A stretch of 64,000 nt of DNA from Phytobacter diazotrophicus. Its GTDB lineage: Bacteria; Pseudomonadota; Gammaproteobacteria; Enterobacterales; Enterobacteriaceae. The stretch covers positions 62,001 to 126,000 of the forward strand of contig SMDE01000012.1 of NCBI GenBank assembly GCA_004346725.1, read 5' to 3'. Both the position numbers and the translations under genes were made by a program. This document shows, piece by piece, positions 37,296 to 46,555 of the stretch. The notes under the pieces were generated by a model. The model did not search any database and had not been told where the DNA came from. It worked only from the letters and a program-made list of their open reading frames with translations. Numbering within the stretch: the first letter of the stretch is position 1; each line of letters starts with the position of its first letter.

Positions 37296-38249
37296 TTAAC
37301 GCTTGATCATCTCAGGAATAATTAAATCCCCGCGCACCACACAAGAGCCCAGCGCGCTTTGGGTTTTTTCGTTGAGCCACGCGACAATCCGCGCCGCCAT
37401 CGAGTCTATGGAGTACTCAATCGCCGGGATTTTTGGAACCCCCGGCAGATGCAGTGACCCCGCCAGGCTAAAGACCATGATGTCGCCCGGTACGGATTTA
37501 TTGAACGCCTGCAACTGCGGGATCACCCGCTGTGCTTCCTGCTCATCGGCAACCAAAAGGGCGTTGAAATTCAAGGTAGTAGCATTGTTGAGCAATACCT
37601 GCAGCGCCACAGATGACGAGGTGTCATCCATAAAGACCAGATTGCGATTAAACGGCAGGAAATTGTTTTCCAGCGCATGCTTATAACCGAGCAGTACCTG
37701 GTCCGCCGGGCCGCTGGTATCGGGGTGGATGAGGGCAATCTGGCGTCTTCCCTGGCTTATCAGGAAATTACAGGCCGTTTCCGCCGCGAACGCGTGGTCG
37801 AACTGGATACTGTTTGGCGTTTCTGACTCCGCGCAATCCACCAGAATGACATTCTCGTCGTTGATATTCAGCGGGAAACGGGCGCCGATAATCAACACAT
37901 CGTCGCACAACCCACAGGTAAGTTCTTCCAGCGCGCTCAGCACCCCCGCTTTGCTGTTGGCAAAGCGCAGCAGCAAATGTTTCTGACTTTGGCTGAGGTG
38001 TTTTTCCAACGCGTAAAGATATGCGGTGGTCTGGTTGATATTGTCCTGGGCGCAAATCACACCGATGCAGCCTGTCGACTGGCTGAGTAAGGACTGTGCG
38101 ATAACATTGGGCCGATAATTCAGCTCATCGACCGCTTTCAGTACTGCAAGGCGGCTGGCTTCCTTAACGCCGCGCGAACCACTCAACACCCGTGAGACTG
38201 TGGCTTTGGACACCCCAGCTAAACGTGATACATCGTTGATTGTAGACAT
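37296..38249 (-). CDS. LacI-family repressor of the beta-glucoside operon (AscG-like)
   Basis: The 317-residue protein has a LacI headpiece (TINDVSRLAGVSKATVSRVL, residues 3-22, with hinge helix following) and a periplasmic-binding-like effector domain. It is divergent from the PTS operon and two near-palindromic GGAAACC-GGTTTCC-type sites lie between. That site form is the one used by AscG/GalR-like repressors. The inducer is likely a beta-glucoside or its 6-phosphate. Confidence 0.88.
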   Translation of the reverse strand: MSTINDVSRLAGVSKATVSRVLSGSRGVKEASRLAVLKAVDELNYRPNVIAQSLLSQSTGCIGVICAQDNINQTTAYLYALEKHLSQSQKHLLLRFANSKAGVLSALEELTCGLCDDVLIIGARFPLNINDENVILVDCAESETPNSIQFDHAFAAETACNFLISQGRRQIALIHPDTSGPADQVLLGYKHALENNFLPFNRNLVFMDDTSSSVALQVLLNNATTLNFNALLVADEQEAQRVIPQLQAFNKSVPGDIMVFSLAGSLHLPGVPKIPAIEYSIDSMAARIVAWLNEKTQSALGSCVVRGDLIIPEMIKR

Positions 38250-38348
38250 CTTTCTCCCCTGACAGACGACTAATTTACGCCTGAAAATACCAAGTACAGC
38301 AATGGTTCATAATATAACCATTTGCAGTATATCCTTTTCTTTTTTTCA

Positions 38349-38365
38349 TGGAAACCGATTTTCCA
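38349..38365. promoter_or_regulatory. LacI-type operator 1
   Basis: TGGAAACCGATTTTCCA is a near-perfect palindrome, 100 bases upstream of the LacI start codon and on the PTS promoter side. Confidence 0.75.
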
Positions 38366-38476
38366 TTTGGACTCTATTGCTATCAGAATCCATCCAAAAT
38401 CCGTGACCTGAATCCAGAAAAAAGCGCTTATATCATTGAGACTTTGATACCCATCACACTTCTTTTGCGACGAGAT

Positions 38477-38490
38477 GGAAACCGGTTTCC
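38477..38490. promoter_or_regulatory. LacI-type operator 2
   Basis: GGAAACCGGTTTCC is a perfect 14-bp palindrome with a central CG, the classical LacI-family operator. It lies 54 bases before the IIB start, 128 bases from operator 1, allowing looping repression. Confidence 0.85.
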
Positions 38491-38543
38491 GTATGATATC
38501 CAATCATCCCCGCAATAACTTTTTACATTCGAGGAAGGTCAAG

Positions 38544-38858
38544 ATGTTCAGGATTATGTTGTGTTGCTCCGCCGGTATGTCTACCAGCCTGTTAGTCAGG
38601 AAAATGGTTGAAGAGGCGCAGCAACGGAATTTGCCGGTCGAGATCGATGCGTACGGTGTGGCTGAATTTGATATGCAGTTTCCACGATACCAGGTCGTGC
38701 TTCTCGGACCGCAAGTGAAATATATGTTAAATACGCTGTCAGAAAAGGCCGCCGCCGCCGGTATCCCCGTGCAGCCCATCAATCCGATGGACTACGGGAT
38801 GCAGCGTGGCGATAAAGTACTGGACTATGCACTGTCGCTGATTGAAGCGGCGCACTAA
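38544..38858 (+). CDS. PTS lactose/cellobiose-family EIIB
   Basis: The ATG at 38544 (GAGGAAGG upstream) gives 104 residues. The phosphocysteine loop is at the N-terminus: MLCCSAGMSTSLLVRKM with the active Cys at residue 7 or 8, as in CelA/ChbB. It is first of IIB, IIC, glycosidase, IIA and porin genes. It accepts phosphate from IIA and passes it to the sugar carried by IIC. Confidence 0.92.
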   Translation: MFRIMLCCSAGMSTSLLVRKMVEEAQQRNLPVEIDAYGVAEFDMQFPRYQVVLLGPQVKYMLNTLSEKAAAAGIPVQPINPMDYGMQRGDKVLDYALSLIEAAH

Positions 38859-38869
38859 AAGGTGAACCC

Positions 38870-40198
38870 ATGAGTTCGTTATATCAGTCTATGATTGGCG
38901 TCATTGAGCAGTCCATTACCCCGCTTGCGGGCAAACTCGGACAGCAGAAATACGTTATCGCTATCCGCGATGGCTTTACCGCCGCGCTGCCGTTCATGAT
39001 CATCGGCTCGTTTATGCTGGTGTTTATTTTCCCGCCGTTCTCCCCGGAAACGACCAACGGTTTTGCCCGCGCCTGGCTGGATTTTTCTACCGAATATCGC
39101 GCACAGCTAATGTTGCCTTTCAACCTGAGCATGGGGGTCATGACCTTCTTCATTTCTGTCGGTATCGGTGCGAGCCTGGGCCGTCAGTTTAATCTTGACC
39201 CGGTGATGACCGGCCTGCTGGCGTTTATGGCGTTCCTGCTGGTAGCGGCCCCCTATCATGAAGGACAGATTTCCACTCAGTACCTTTCCGGCCAGGGGAT
39301 CTTCACCGCACTGCTGACGTCGATTTACTCCGCTCGCGTTTATGCCTGGCTCAAGCAGCACAACATCACTATTCGCCTGCCGAAAGAGGTGCCGACTGGT
39401 GTTGCCCGCTCGTTTGAAATCCTGATCCCGGTTCTGGTGATTATCGGTACGCTGCATCCGCTGAACCTGTTTATTGAAGCGCAAACCGGCATGATCCTGC
39501 CGCAGGCGATTATGCACCTGCTGGAACCGCTGGTCTCCGCATCAGACTCACTGCCTGCCATTCTGCTCTCCGTGCTGCTGTGCCAGATCTTCTGGTTTGC
39601 CGGTATCCACGGTTCGCTTATCGTCACCGGCATCATGAACCCCTTCTGGATGGCAAACCTCTCCGCCAACCAGGCTGCTCTGGCCGCAGGCGCTGCATTG
39701 CCGCACGTTTACCTGCAAGGTTTCTGGGACCACTACCTGCTGATCGGCGGCGTGGGTTCAACCTTACCGCTGGCCTTTTTGCTGCTGCGTAGCCGCGTTG
39801 CGCACCTGCGGACTATCGGCAAAATGGGCGTTGTGCCAAGCTTCTTCAACATCAATGAACCGATTCTGTTCGGCGCGCCGATCATCATGAACCCGATGCT
39901 GTTTATCCCGTTCGTCTGTGTCCCTCTGGTAAACGCCATTCTGGCGTATGCGGCAACCCGCATGGGCTTACTGGCGCAGGTCGTCTCACTGACGCCATGG
40001 ACAACACCGGCACCGATTGGCGCATCCTGGGCAGCCAACTGGGCATTCAGTCCGGTGGTGATGTGCGTGATTTGTATGGTGATGTCCGCACTGATGTACC
40101 TGCCGTTCCTGCGTGCTTACGAACGTTCATTGATGAAGACCGAAGAGCAAAAAGCGCAGAACAGCGCACCGATGGCGGAAACCGTCGGCAGTAACTGA
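38870..40198 (+). CDS. PTS lactose/cellobiose-family EIIC
   Basis: The 442-residue membrane protein of the CelB type has about 10 segments. Features include AIRDGFTAALPFMIIGSFML (about residues 31-50), the GIHGSLIVTGIMNPFW segment, and FFNINEPILFGAPI (about 322-335), the conserved NEP/ILFG sugar-binding region. It is 11 bases after IIB. It imports cellobiose or a related beta-glucoside with phosphorylation. Confidence 0.92.
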   Translation: MSSLYQSMIGVIEQSITPLAGKLGQQKYVIAIRDGFTAALPFMIIGSFMLVFIFPPFSPETTNGFARAWLDFSTEYRAQLMLPFNLSMGVMTFFISVGIGASLGRQFNLDPVMTGLLAFMAFLLVAAPYHEGQISTQYLSGQGIFTALLTSIYSARVYAWLKQHNITIRLPKEVPTGVARSFEILIPVLVIIGTLHPLNLFIEAQTGMILPQAIMHLLEPLVSASDSLPAILLSVLLCQIFWFAGIHGSLIVTGIMNPFWMANLSANQAALAAGAALPHVYLQGFWDHYLLIGGVGSTLPLAFLLLRSRVAHLRTIGKMGVVPSFFNINEPILFGAPIIMNPMLFIPFVCVPLVNAILAYAATRMGLLAQVVSLTPWTTPAPIGASWAANWAFSPVVMCVICMVMSALMYLPFLRAYERSLMKTEEQKAQNSAPMAETVGSN

Positions 40199-40212
40199 AC
40201 AAGGAGAGAAAA

Positions 40213-41601
40213 ATGAAATATGCATTTCCCGAAAACTTTTGGTGGGGCAGCGCCAGTTCCGCGCAACAAACCGAAGGGGAAAGCTTACAGGGCGGGAAGA
40301 GCGCCACAACATGGGATGCCTGGTACGCCAGCCAACCCTGGCGCTTTCATCAGCAGGTGGGCCCACAGGATACGTCCACCTTTTACCAGCACTGGCGCGA
40401 AGACATCGCCCTGTTAAAACAACTGAACCACAACAGTTTTCGTACCTCAATAAGCTGGAGCCGACTGATTCCTGACGGTACCGGTGAGGTGAATACCCAG
40501 GCTGTTGCGTTTTACAGCACCATGCTTAACGAACTGGTGGAACAGGGCATCGAACCGTTTATCACTCTGTTCCACTTCGACATGCCGATGGTGATGCAGG
40601 AGAAAGGCGGCTGGGAAAATCGCGAAGTGGTTGAGGCATTCACCCGCTACGCGCAGATCTGTTTCGACCTGTTTGGTCATCAGGTGAAGCACTGGTTTAC
40701 CTTTAACGAACCCATTGTGCCGGTTGAAGGGGGTTATCTGTATGACTTCCATTACCCGAACGTGGTGGATTTCAAACGGGCAGCCACAGTGGCATACAAC
40801 ACGGTACTGGCTCATGCCAGTGCGGTGCGGGCGTTTCGCGCCGGGCGTCACCCTGGTGAGATCGGCATTGTGCTCAACCTGACGCCGTCGTATCCGCGTT
40901 CACAGCACCCGGCGGATGTGAAAGCTTCGCACCATGCGGATCTGCTGTTTAACCGCAGCTTCCTCGATCCGGTACTGCGGGGTGAATACCCGGCGGACCT
41001 GGTGGCTTTGCTGAAGGAGTATGATCAGCTTCCTGAGTGCCATCTGGGCGATAAGGAGCTGATTGCCGACGGGAAAATAGACTTACTGGGCATTAACTAT
41101 TACCAGCCGCGGCGGGTGAAATGCCGGGACAGCGCCGTTAACCCAGAGTCGCCGTTTATGCCGGAATGGCTGTTTGATTATTACGAGATGCCGGGGCGAA
41201 AAATGAACCCTTATCGCGGCTGGGAAATTTATGAGCCGGGTATTTACGATATTTTGGTTAATCTTCGTGATAATTATGGCAACCCACGCTGCTTTATTTC
41301 TGAAAATGGAATGGGTGTCGAGAATGAACAGCGCTTTATTGAAAACGGGCAAATAAACGATCAGTACCGAATTGCATTTATTGCCGATCACCTTAAATGG
41401 CTGCATAAAGGAATTAGCGAAGGCTGTAATTGCCTTGGTTATCATATGTGGACCTTTATTGATAACTGGTCATGGTGTAACGCGTATAAAAATCGCTACG
41501 GTTTTGTTCAGCTCGATTTAGAAACCCAGAAACGTACCGTTAAGAAAAGCGGAGAATGGTTTGCCGCCACCGCGAAGAATAATGGTTTTGATGAAGAGTA
41601 A
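40213..41601 (+). CDS. GH1 6-phospho-beta-glucosidase
   Basis: The 462-residue GH1 enzyme has acid/base Glu166 (WFTFNEP) and nucleophile Glu364 (CFISENGMG). Near the C-terminus, NWSWCNAYKNRYGFV supplies a Ser-Lys-Tyr set like the phosphate-binding residues of 6-phospho-glycosidases. That fits the PTS context, in which the imported sugar is phosphorylated. It hydrolyses the 6-phospho-beta-glucoside to glucose-6-phosphate and aglycone or sugar in the cytosol. Confidence 0.92.
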   Translation: MKYAFPENFWWGSASSAQQTEGESLQGGKSATTWDAWYASQPWRFHQQVGPQDTSTFYQHWREDIALLKQLNHNSFRTSISWSRLIPDGTGEVNTQAVAFYSTMLNELVEQGIEPFITLFHFDMPMVMQEKGGWENREVVEAFTRYAQICFDLFGHQVKHWFTFNEPIVPVEGGYLYDFHYPNVVDFKRAATVAYNTVLAHASAVRAFRAGRHPGEIGIVLNLTPSYPRSQHPADVKASHHADLLFNRSFLDPVLRGEYPADLVALLKEYDQLPECHLGDKELIADGKIDLLGINYYQPRRVKCRDSAVNPESPFMPEWLFDYYEMPGRKMNPYRGWEIYEPGIYDILVNLRDNYGNPRCFISENGMGVENEQRFIENGQINDQYRIAFIADHLKWLHKGISEGCNCLGYHMWTFIDNWSWCNAYKNRYGFVQLDLETQKRTVKKSGEWFAATAKNNGFDEE

Positions 41602-41607
41602 ATAAAT

Positions 41608-41910
41608 ATGGTCGCATTAGAAGAAGCGGTAATGGAAATTATCGTTAACGCGGGTCAGTCACGCAGTCTGTGCTTTGAAGCATTGCGTGCCGCAAGAGCG
41701 GGCAATTTTGAGGAAGCCCAAACACTGCTGCGTGAAGCCGATGGTTATTCACGTCAGGCCCATCAAATGCAAACCAAATTAATTGAACAGGATGCCGGCG
41801 AAGCCCGGCAACCCATGACATTAATTATGGTACATGCCCAGGATCATTTAATGACGTCGTTACTGGCGCGTGAATTATCAGAGGAGATTATTCAGCTTTA
41901 TCAGCGTTAA
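41608..41910 (+). CDS. PTS lactose/cellobiose-family EIIA
   Basis: The 100-residue helical protein carries the IIA motif VHAQDHLMT (about residues 75-83), which contains the phosphorylated His. It forms the trimeric three-helix IIA of the ChbA/LacF type. The gene begins 6 bases after the glycosidase stop and completes the PTS. Confidence 0.9.
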   Translation: MVALEEAVMEIIVNAGQSRSLCFEALRAARAGNFEEAQTLLREADGYSRQAHQMQTKLIEQDAGEARQPMTLIMVHAQDHLMTSLLARELSEEIIQLYQR

Positions 41911-42044
41911 AAGCTCATTGTTTATGGAAGATATAACTCTGTACCTGAATTATAAAATATAAATCAGCTTGTTTTGATACTGGCATGTTGTTCTGTCAAA
42001 TCAGGACAGGATGGTTATTGTTTAAAAACAACCAACGAGACCCT

Positions 42045-42163
42045 AAATAATTCGAGTTTCAGGAACATGGCAGGCGAAAAAATCCCGATGAGCTTACTGA
42101 TGTAAGTGATTCGGGTGAATGCGCGCAGCTAATGCCCATGCAACTTGAAATATAAAGGGTATA
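42045..42163. repeat. ERIC (IRU) element
   Basis: The roughly 119-bp element has inverted ends (TAATTCGAGTTTCAGG and CATGCAACTTGAAATATA). Its core is related to the ERIC primer sites: AATCCCGATGAGCTTACTGA and TGTAAGTGATTCGGGTGAAT. It lies between IIA and the porin gene and could affect readthrough. Confidence 0.85.
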
Positions 42164-42176
42164 AATTGAGATAACT

Positions 42177-43556
42177 ATGAAATTAAACAATAAACTTCCA
42201 GTGGCACTGGCGGTTGCGGCTGCGCTTTGCTCTGGTTCGGTGATAGCACAAGAATTTACGCAAGAACAAATCGACGCCATCGTGGCAAAAGCGGTGGATA
42301 AAGCATTAGCCGAGCGGCAGGCAAAAATGGATGCCGCCATTGATAAAAAAGCGGATGTCATTACCGAGCCGCAAAGCACTGCGCAAACGCCTGACTTAGC
42401 CATTCCTTATGGCGTGAAATTTAGCGGTTACGCCCGTTATGGCGCCCATTACCAGAGCGGCGATCAGAAATATGTTGGCGTAGACGGTTCATATAACGGC
42501 TCGTCTGCGATTGGCCGTCTGGGTAACGAAGGCAACGGTGGCGAGTTCCAGCTTTCCAAAGCGTTTAAGAGTTCGCATGGAGCAATCTGGGACGTCAACG
42601 TGATGTTCGATCACTGGGGCGACGAAGTTAACCTGAAAAAAGCCTACGCCGGTGTGACCAACCTGCTGGAATCCAACCCGAACGCCTATTTCTGGGCAGG
42701 TCGTGACTTCCACCAGCGTCCACAACAGGGCATCAACGACTACTTCTGGATGAACCACGATGGCCAGGGTGCCGGGGTGAAAAACTTCGATATCGGTGGC
42801 GTACAGTTTGACGTGGCCACTGTAGCTGCCGTGCAGTCCTGTAACCCGGAAGTGGAAGACAACGGGGATAACCCGTCACGCATTACCTGTACCGGCGGCT
42901 CCGGCACCGGCGACAAAGGCAACTACGCCGTCACCTCAAAAATCCACGGCATGAAAGTCGGCCCGCTGGATCTGGAAGTTTACGCAAACTACGGTTTTGA
43001 CTCGAAGGCCGTTGAAAGCGACGCCCGCCTGAAAGCCTGGCAGGGTGGCGTGGTGTTAAGCCATACCAACGACAGCGGTGTGAACAAAGTTATCGCCCGT
43101 TATTCTGATAACGCAGATAACAGCGTTTATAACAAAACGGATGATTTAAAGACTATTTATGCCAGCTTCGAAGGGCTGCACAAGTTTAGTCGCCAGATGC
43201 AGGTGGAATATCTCCTCGCCTTCCACGATTACGACAACAGCGCAGACAAGTCTGACAACCGTAAGAACTACAACGCCATTGTGCGCCCGATGTACTGGTG
43301 GAACGACGTTCATTCTACCTGGCTTGAGCTGGGCTGGCAGAAAGTGGCTTACGACAAAGGCGGTGATAACAACGGCTGGAAAGCGACCCTGTCGCAGAAT
43401 ATCTCCATCGATATGGGGCCAGAGTTCCGTCCGATGCTGCGCTTCTACGTGACCGGTGGCGAAGTTGACAACAAGCGTACCGCGCGTGTTAACGGTACGG
43501 ATGACACCACGCTGGACTCCTTCAACGTCGGTGCAATGTGGGAAGCCTGGTTCTAA
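42177..43556 (+). CDS. LamB/ScrY-type carbohydrate porin
   Basis: The 459-residue protein has a signal peptide (cleavage after VIA, about residue 24). A charged N-terminal helix follows (QEQIDAIVAKAVDKALAERQ), like the ScrY coiled coil. The rest is an 18-strand maltoporin-type barrel ending in Phe (MWEAWF), as outer-membrane proteins do. Greasy-slide aromatics and the FSGYARYGAHYQ first strand are visible. It likely admits beta-glucosides for the PTS encoded upstream; 267 bases with an ERIC element separate it from IIA. Confidence 0.9.
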   Translation: MKLNNKLPVALAVAAALCSGSVIAQEFTQEQIDAIVAKAVDKALAERQAKMDAAIDKKADVITEPQSTAQTPDLAIPYGVKFSGYARYGAHYQSGDQKYVGVDGSYNGSSAIGRLGNEGNGGEFQLSKAFKSSHGAIWDVNVMFDHWGDEVNLKKAYAGVTNLLESNPNAYFWAGRDFHQRPQQGINDYFWMNHDGQGAGVKNFDIGGVQFDVATVAAVQSCNPEVEDNGDNPSRITCTGGSGTGDKGNYAVTSKIHGMKVGPLDLEVYANYGFDSKAVESDARLKAWQGGVVLSHTNDSGVNKVIARYSDNADNSVYNKTDDLKTIYASFEGLHKFSRQMQVEYLLAFHDYDNSADKSDNRKNYNAIVRPMYWWNDVHSTWLELGWQKVAYDKGGDNNGWKATLSQNISIDMGPEFRPMLRFYVTGGEVDNKRTARVNGTDDTTLDSFNVGAMWEAWF

Positions 43557-43662
43557 TGTAAATCCACGGGCGGCAGGGATGCTGCCTCCGGTTATCCATC
43601 ACGCCTGTGTTATGATGCAAAATTCATCAATAAGAAAGCAGCATGGCAGGACTGGGTAGAAA

Positions 43663-44568
43663 ATGGGTTTCACAAAAAAAGGGATGCTTTATGTACTGAT
43701 TGCCGCCATTTTATGGGGCAGTTCCGGGGTTTGCGCTCAGTACATCATGGAGAAAAGTCACATCGCAGCCCCCTGGTTGACGATGGTTCGCCTGCTGTCC
43801 GGCGGCGCGGTGTTATTAATTCTGTCGTTTTTCCATGGCGATAAAATTTTCGCGATCGTGAAAAACCGCAAAGACACGCTGAGCCTGCTGTTCTTTTCGC
43901 TGTTTGGCGCGCTTATCGTTCAGCTCACCTTCCTGGTGACCATCGAGAAATCGAATGCCGCCACCGCTACGGTACTGCAATTTCTCTCGCCAACAATCAT
44001 CGTGACGTGGTTTGCCCTGGCACGAAAAGCGAAGCCGACGCTCGCTGTTACGGCGGCGATTGCAACCTCTCTGATTGGCACCCTCTTGCTGGTGACCCAC
44101 GGAAATATGACATCGCTGTCGATTTCCACCGAAGCGCTGGTATGGGGCATCGCGTCGGCGTTTTCCGCCGCACTCTATTCCACCTATCCGTCGAAACTTA
44201 TCGCTCGCTACGGCACGCTGCCGATTGTCGGCTGGAGTATGTTTCTCGCCGGATTAATGCTGACGCCGTTCTATGGCAATAAAGGTGGCGATTTCGTTAT
44301 CGACGGCAATCTGGTGATGGCGTTTATGTATCTGGTGATGGTGGGTACCGCGCTGACCTTTAGCCTGTATCTGAAAGGGGCGCAGATGATTGGCGGCTCA
44401 CGCGCCAGTATTCTGAGCTGTGCGGAACCGCTGAGTAGCGCGCTGCTCTCGGTTGCCCTGTTGGGTATCGCTTTTACGCTGCCGGACTGGCTGGGTACGC
44501 TGATGATTGTGTCGTCGGTGCTGCTGATTTCGCTGGATTCCCGCAAACGCATGCAGGCTGCAGCCTGA
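43663..44568 (+). CDS. yicL: EamA/DMT-family inner-membrane protein YicL
   Basis: The 301-residue protein with 10 membrane segments closely matches E. coli YicL along its length (for example [20 protein letters not shown] and [20 protein letters not shown]). It is the first backbone gene after the selC-yicL island. In Salmonella yicL marks the right border of SPI-3. The transported substrate is unknown. Confidence 0.93.
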   Translation: MGFTKKGMLYVLIAAILWGSSGVCAQYIMEKSHIAAPWLTMVRLLSGGAVLLILSFFHGDKIFAIVKNRKDTLSLLFFSLFGALIVQLTFLVTIEKSNAATATVLQFLSPTIIVTWFALARKAKPTLAVTAAIATSLIGTLLLVTHGNMTSLSISTEALVWGIASAFSAALYSTYPSKLIARYGTLPIVGWSMFLAGLMLTPFYGNKGGDFVIDGNLVMAFMYLVMVGTALTFSLYLKGAQMIGGSRASILSCAEPLSSALLSVALLGIAFTLPDWLGTLMIVSSVLLISLDSRKRMQAAA

Positions 44569-44573
44569 CATTT

Positions 44574-44633
44574 CCCCGGTGGCGCTGACGCTTACCGGGG
44601 CTACGGTTAGCGCAGCGATAACCCGGATAAGGG
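44574..44633. repeat. REP-type element between yicL and nepI
   Basis: CCCCGGTGGCGCTGACGCTT with ACCGGGG, then a second degenerate unit ending CCCGGATAAGG. In K-12 nlpA occupies this interval; here only the repeat is present. Confidence 0.65.
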
Positions 44634-44644
44634 TGAGAGGAAAA

Positions 44645-45844
44645 TCACTTCACCTTCACTTTTCCTGCCACCAGCAGCGCGGTAAGCAGCATCAGCGCCC
44701 CGGACAGCACCAGCGGTGAAAGCAGGCCCAGGTTGTCCAGCGCATAGCCGCCAACCGCCGCGCCACAGGTATTTGCCAGTTGAATAACTGCCACCTGAAT
44801 CGACCCCGCCTTTTCCGCCTGATCGGCAAGCGAGCGGGTGATCCACGTCGACCAACCCACCGGCACCAGTGCGAACGATAATCCCCAGACGATGGCAATC
44901 CCCGCAGCAACCACTTTATTGCTGCCCCACAAAATCAGCACCAGCGCGCTCACCGCAAGGATCAGCGGCGCACAGGCCAGCGCCAGTTTTACCGAGCGCT
45001 TTAAGATATGTGATGAAAGCGAAGTACCCACAAAGCTGGCAACACCAAAGCTCAATAACACCAGCGTCAGGCCATCAACATCAAAGCCGGCGAGGGTCAT
45101 AAAGATCGGACGAATATAAGTGAAAAACGAGAACTGCCCGGCGAAAGCCATAAAAATCGCCAGCATCCCGGCCAGGACGCCAGGGCGCTTCAACAAACCA
45201 AACATATTCTGATGATGTTCCGTCTGTCCCGGCATCGACGGCAGCGCCATCCACACCCAGCCAATACAGACGAACCCCATTAGCGCTGCACCGTTAAACA
45301 CATGCCGCCAGCCAATGATCCCGCCGAGAAAACTGCCCAACGGCGCCGCAATCACCAACGCAATGGAGACCGCACCGAAGATGACCGACAGCGCCTTCGG
45401 AATGGTGCGGGCAGGCACCAGTCGCATAGTCAGGGAGGCGGACATCGCCCAAAAACCGCCCAGCGCTAACCCAAGGCACGCACGCCCGAGCAACAGCAAG
45501 GTAAAATTATTGGCAAACGAGACCAGCAGACACGAGAGCGTCAGCAGCACGGAAAAGGCAATAACCACCAGACGGCGATCCGTTTTGCCGATGATATGGG
45601 TGATAAACAGGCTGGCGAACATGGCGACAAATGCCGTTACCGTCACCGATTGTCCGGCAACACCTTCCGACACGCCCAAATCCTGCGCCATGGGCGTCAA
45701 CAGACTCACCGGCAGAAACTCCACGGTGATCAGGCACGCCACACAGAAGGCGACGGCAAATACCGCCGACCAGTTTGGGCGACTTACGCCGCCTGTTGCA
45801 GGCTGCGTCCGCTGCATTTCCATCATTTTTACACCCGGCTTCAT
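44645..45844 (-). CDS. nepI: Purine ribonucleoside efflux pump NepI (YicM)
   Basis: The 399-residue MFS protein matches NepI over its length ([40 protein letters not shown]; the C-terminal [20 protein letters not shown]). Twelve membrane segments are predicted. The start could be the ATG at 45844 or one of those at 45826/45823, which have a better ribosome site; E. coli NepI is 396 residues. NepI exports inosine and related purine ribonucleosides. Confidence 0.92.
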   Translation of the reverse strand: MKPGVKMMEMQRTQPATGGVSRPNWSAVFAVAFCVACLITVEFLPVSLLTPMAQDLGVSEGVAGQSVTVTAFVAMFASLFITHIIGKTDRRLVVIAFSVLLTLSCLLVSFANNFTLLLLGRACLGLALGGFWAMSASLTMRLVPARTIPKALSVIFGAVSIALVIAAPLGSFLGGIIGWRHVFNGAALMGFVCIGWVWMALPSMPGQTEHHQNMFGLLKRPGVLAGMLAIFMAFAGQFSFFTYIRPIFMTLAGFDVDGLTLVLLSFGVASFVGTSLSSHILKRSVKLALACAPLILAVSALVLILWGSNKVVAAGIAIVWGLSFALVPVGWSTWITRSLADQAEKAGSIQVAVIQLANTCGAAVGGYALDNLGLLSPLVLSGALMLLTALLVAGKVKVK

Positions 45845-45932
45845 GTTTTATTGAGAAAGCCGTGTAGTGTAACAAACAATAGTGTGATTCATTTAACATT
45901 TACGCAACTATTTACAGCGTCGGACAGTAAGA

Positions 45933-46385
45933 TCAGTGTAACCAGTGCACCCCTTCCTCAGGGACAAACAAAGTGTTGTAGCGCATCTGGAAGGCATTAA
46001 GCTCAGCAACATCCGGCTCGAGTTCGCGTAAAAAGCCCAGCGCGAGACGGACTTGCGCATCGGTAATGGGCGCGGCCAGCCGGGCCTTTTGCAGAATGCG
46101 ATGCCAGGATTGCAGATGCTGTTCACTGCCATCGACAATAAAAACCTGCCAGATAAAGAGCATCTGGGCGGCATTTTGCAGATGTGCTTCATCCGGGCGA
46201 GCCAGATACTGAATAAACTCCGCCCCTGCGCTTTTCCCCATCTGATCAATCATGGTTTCCACCGGCACCGGCGTGATTGCCAGCCGCTCACTCAACCGGC
46301 GGATCGCGCGACGTGAGTCAGACGTTAATACCCTGAAACCAATAATAAAAACCACAACCAGTGTCGTCAGTGTTAACCAAATCAT
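45933..46385 (-). CDS. yicN: DUF1198 family protein YicN
   Basis: The start at 46385 gives 150 residues, the E. coli YicN length. It has one N-terminal membrane anchor (MIWLTLTTLVVVFIIGFRVL), then a soluble helical domain with the conserved LQKARLAAPITDAQVRLALG. Function is unknown. In K-12 it is followed by ade and uhp genes toward ilvN; here the deo operon follows directly. Confidence 0.92.
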   Translation of the reverse strand: MIWLTLTTLVVVFIIGFRVLTSDSRRAIRRLSERLAITPVPVETMIDQMGKSAGAEFIQYLARPDEAHLQNAAQMLFIWQVFIVDGSEQHLQSWHRILQKARLAAPITDAQVRLALGFLRELEPDVAELNAFQMRYNTLFVPEEGVHWLH

Positions 46386-46525
46386 GAAAGCTCCCGCCAC
46401 ATCTCAGGAGGCACATCATAAAGTCAAAATGCACAAAATGGACAGTCGAAGCGTGAGCTTACTGGTTTTTCGTAGTGCACGGGATCACGCAGATGGCTGA
46501 TTTTATTGATGAGAATACACAACGA

Positions 46526-46543
46526 AGCCCGGCGAACCGGGCT
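46526..46543 (-). terminator. Probable terminator of the deoKPX operon
   Basis: An AGCCCGG/CCGGGCT hairpin lies 13 bases after the deoX stop and is followed on the minus strand by a T-containing tract (TCGTTGTGT). Confidence 0.6.
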
Positions 46544-46555
46544 CAGGTAAGGCCA

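Noticed and set aside
42045-42163. ERIC element considered as a riboswitch or small RNA
   Set aside because: The sequence matches the dispersed ERIC repeat in ends and core, so no special leader function is needed to explain it.
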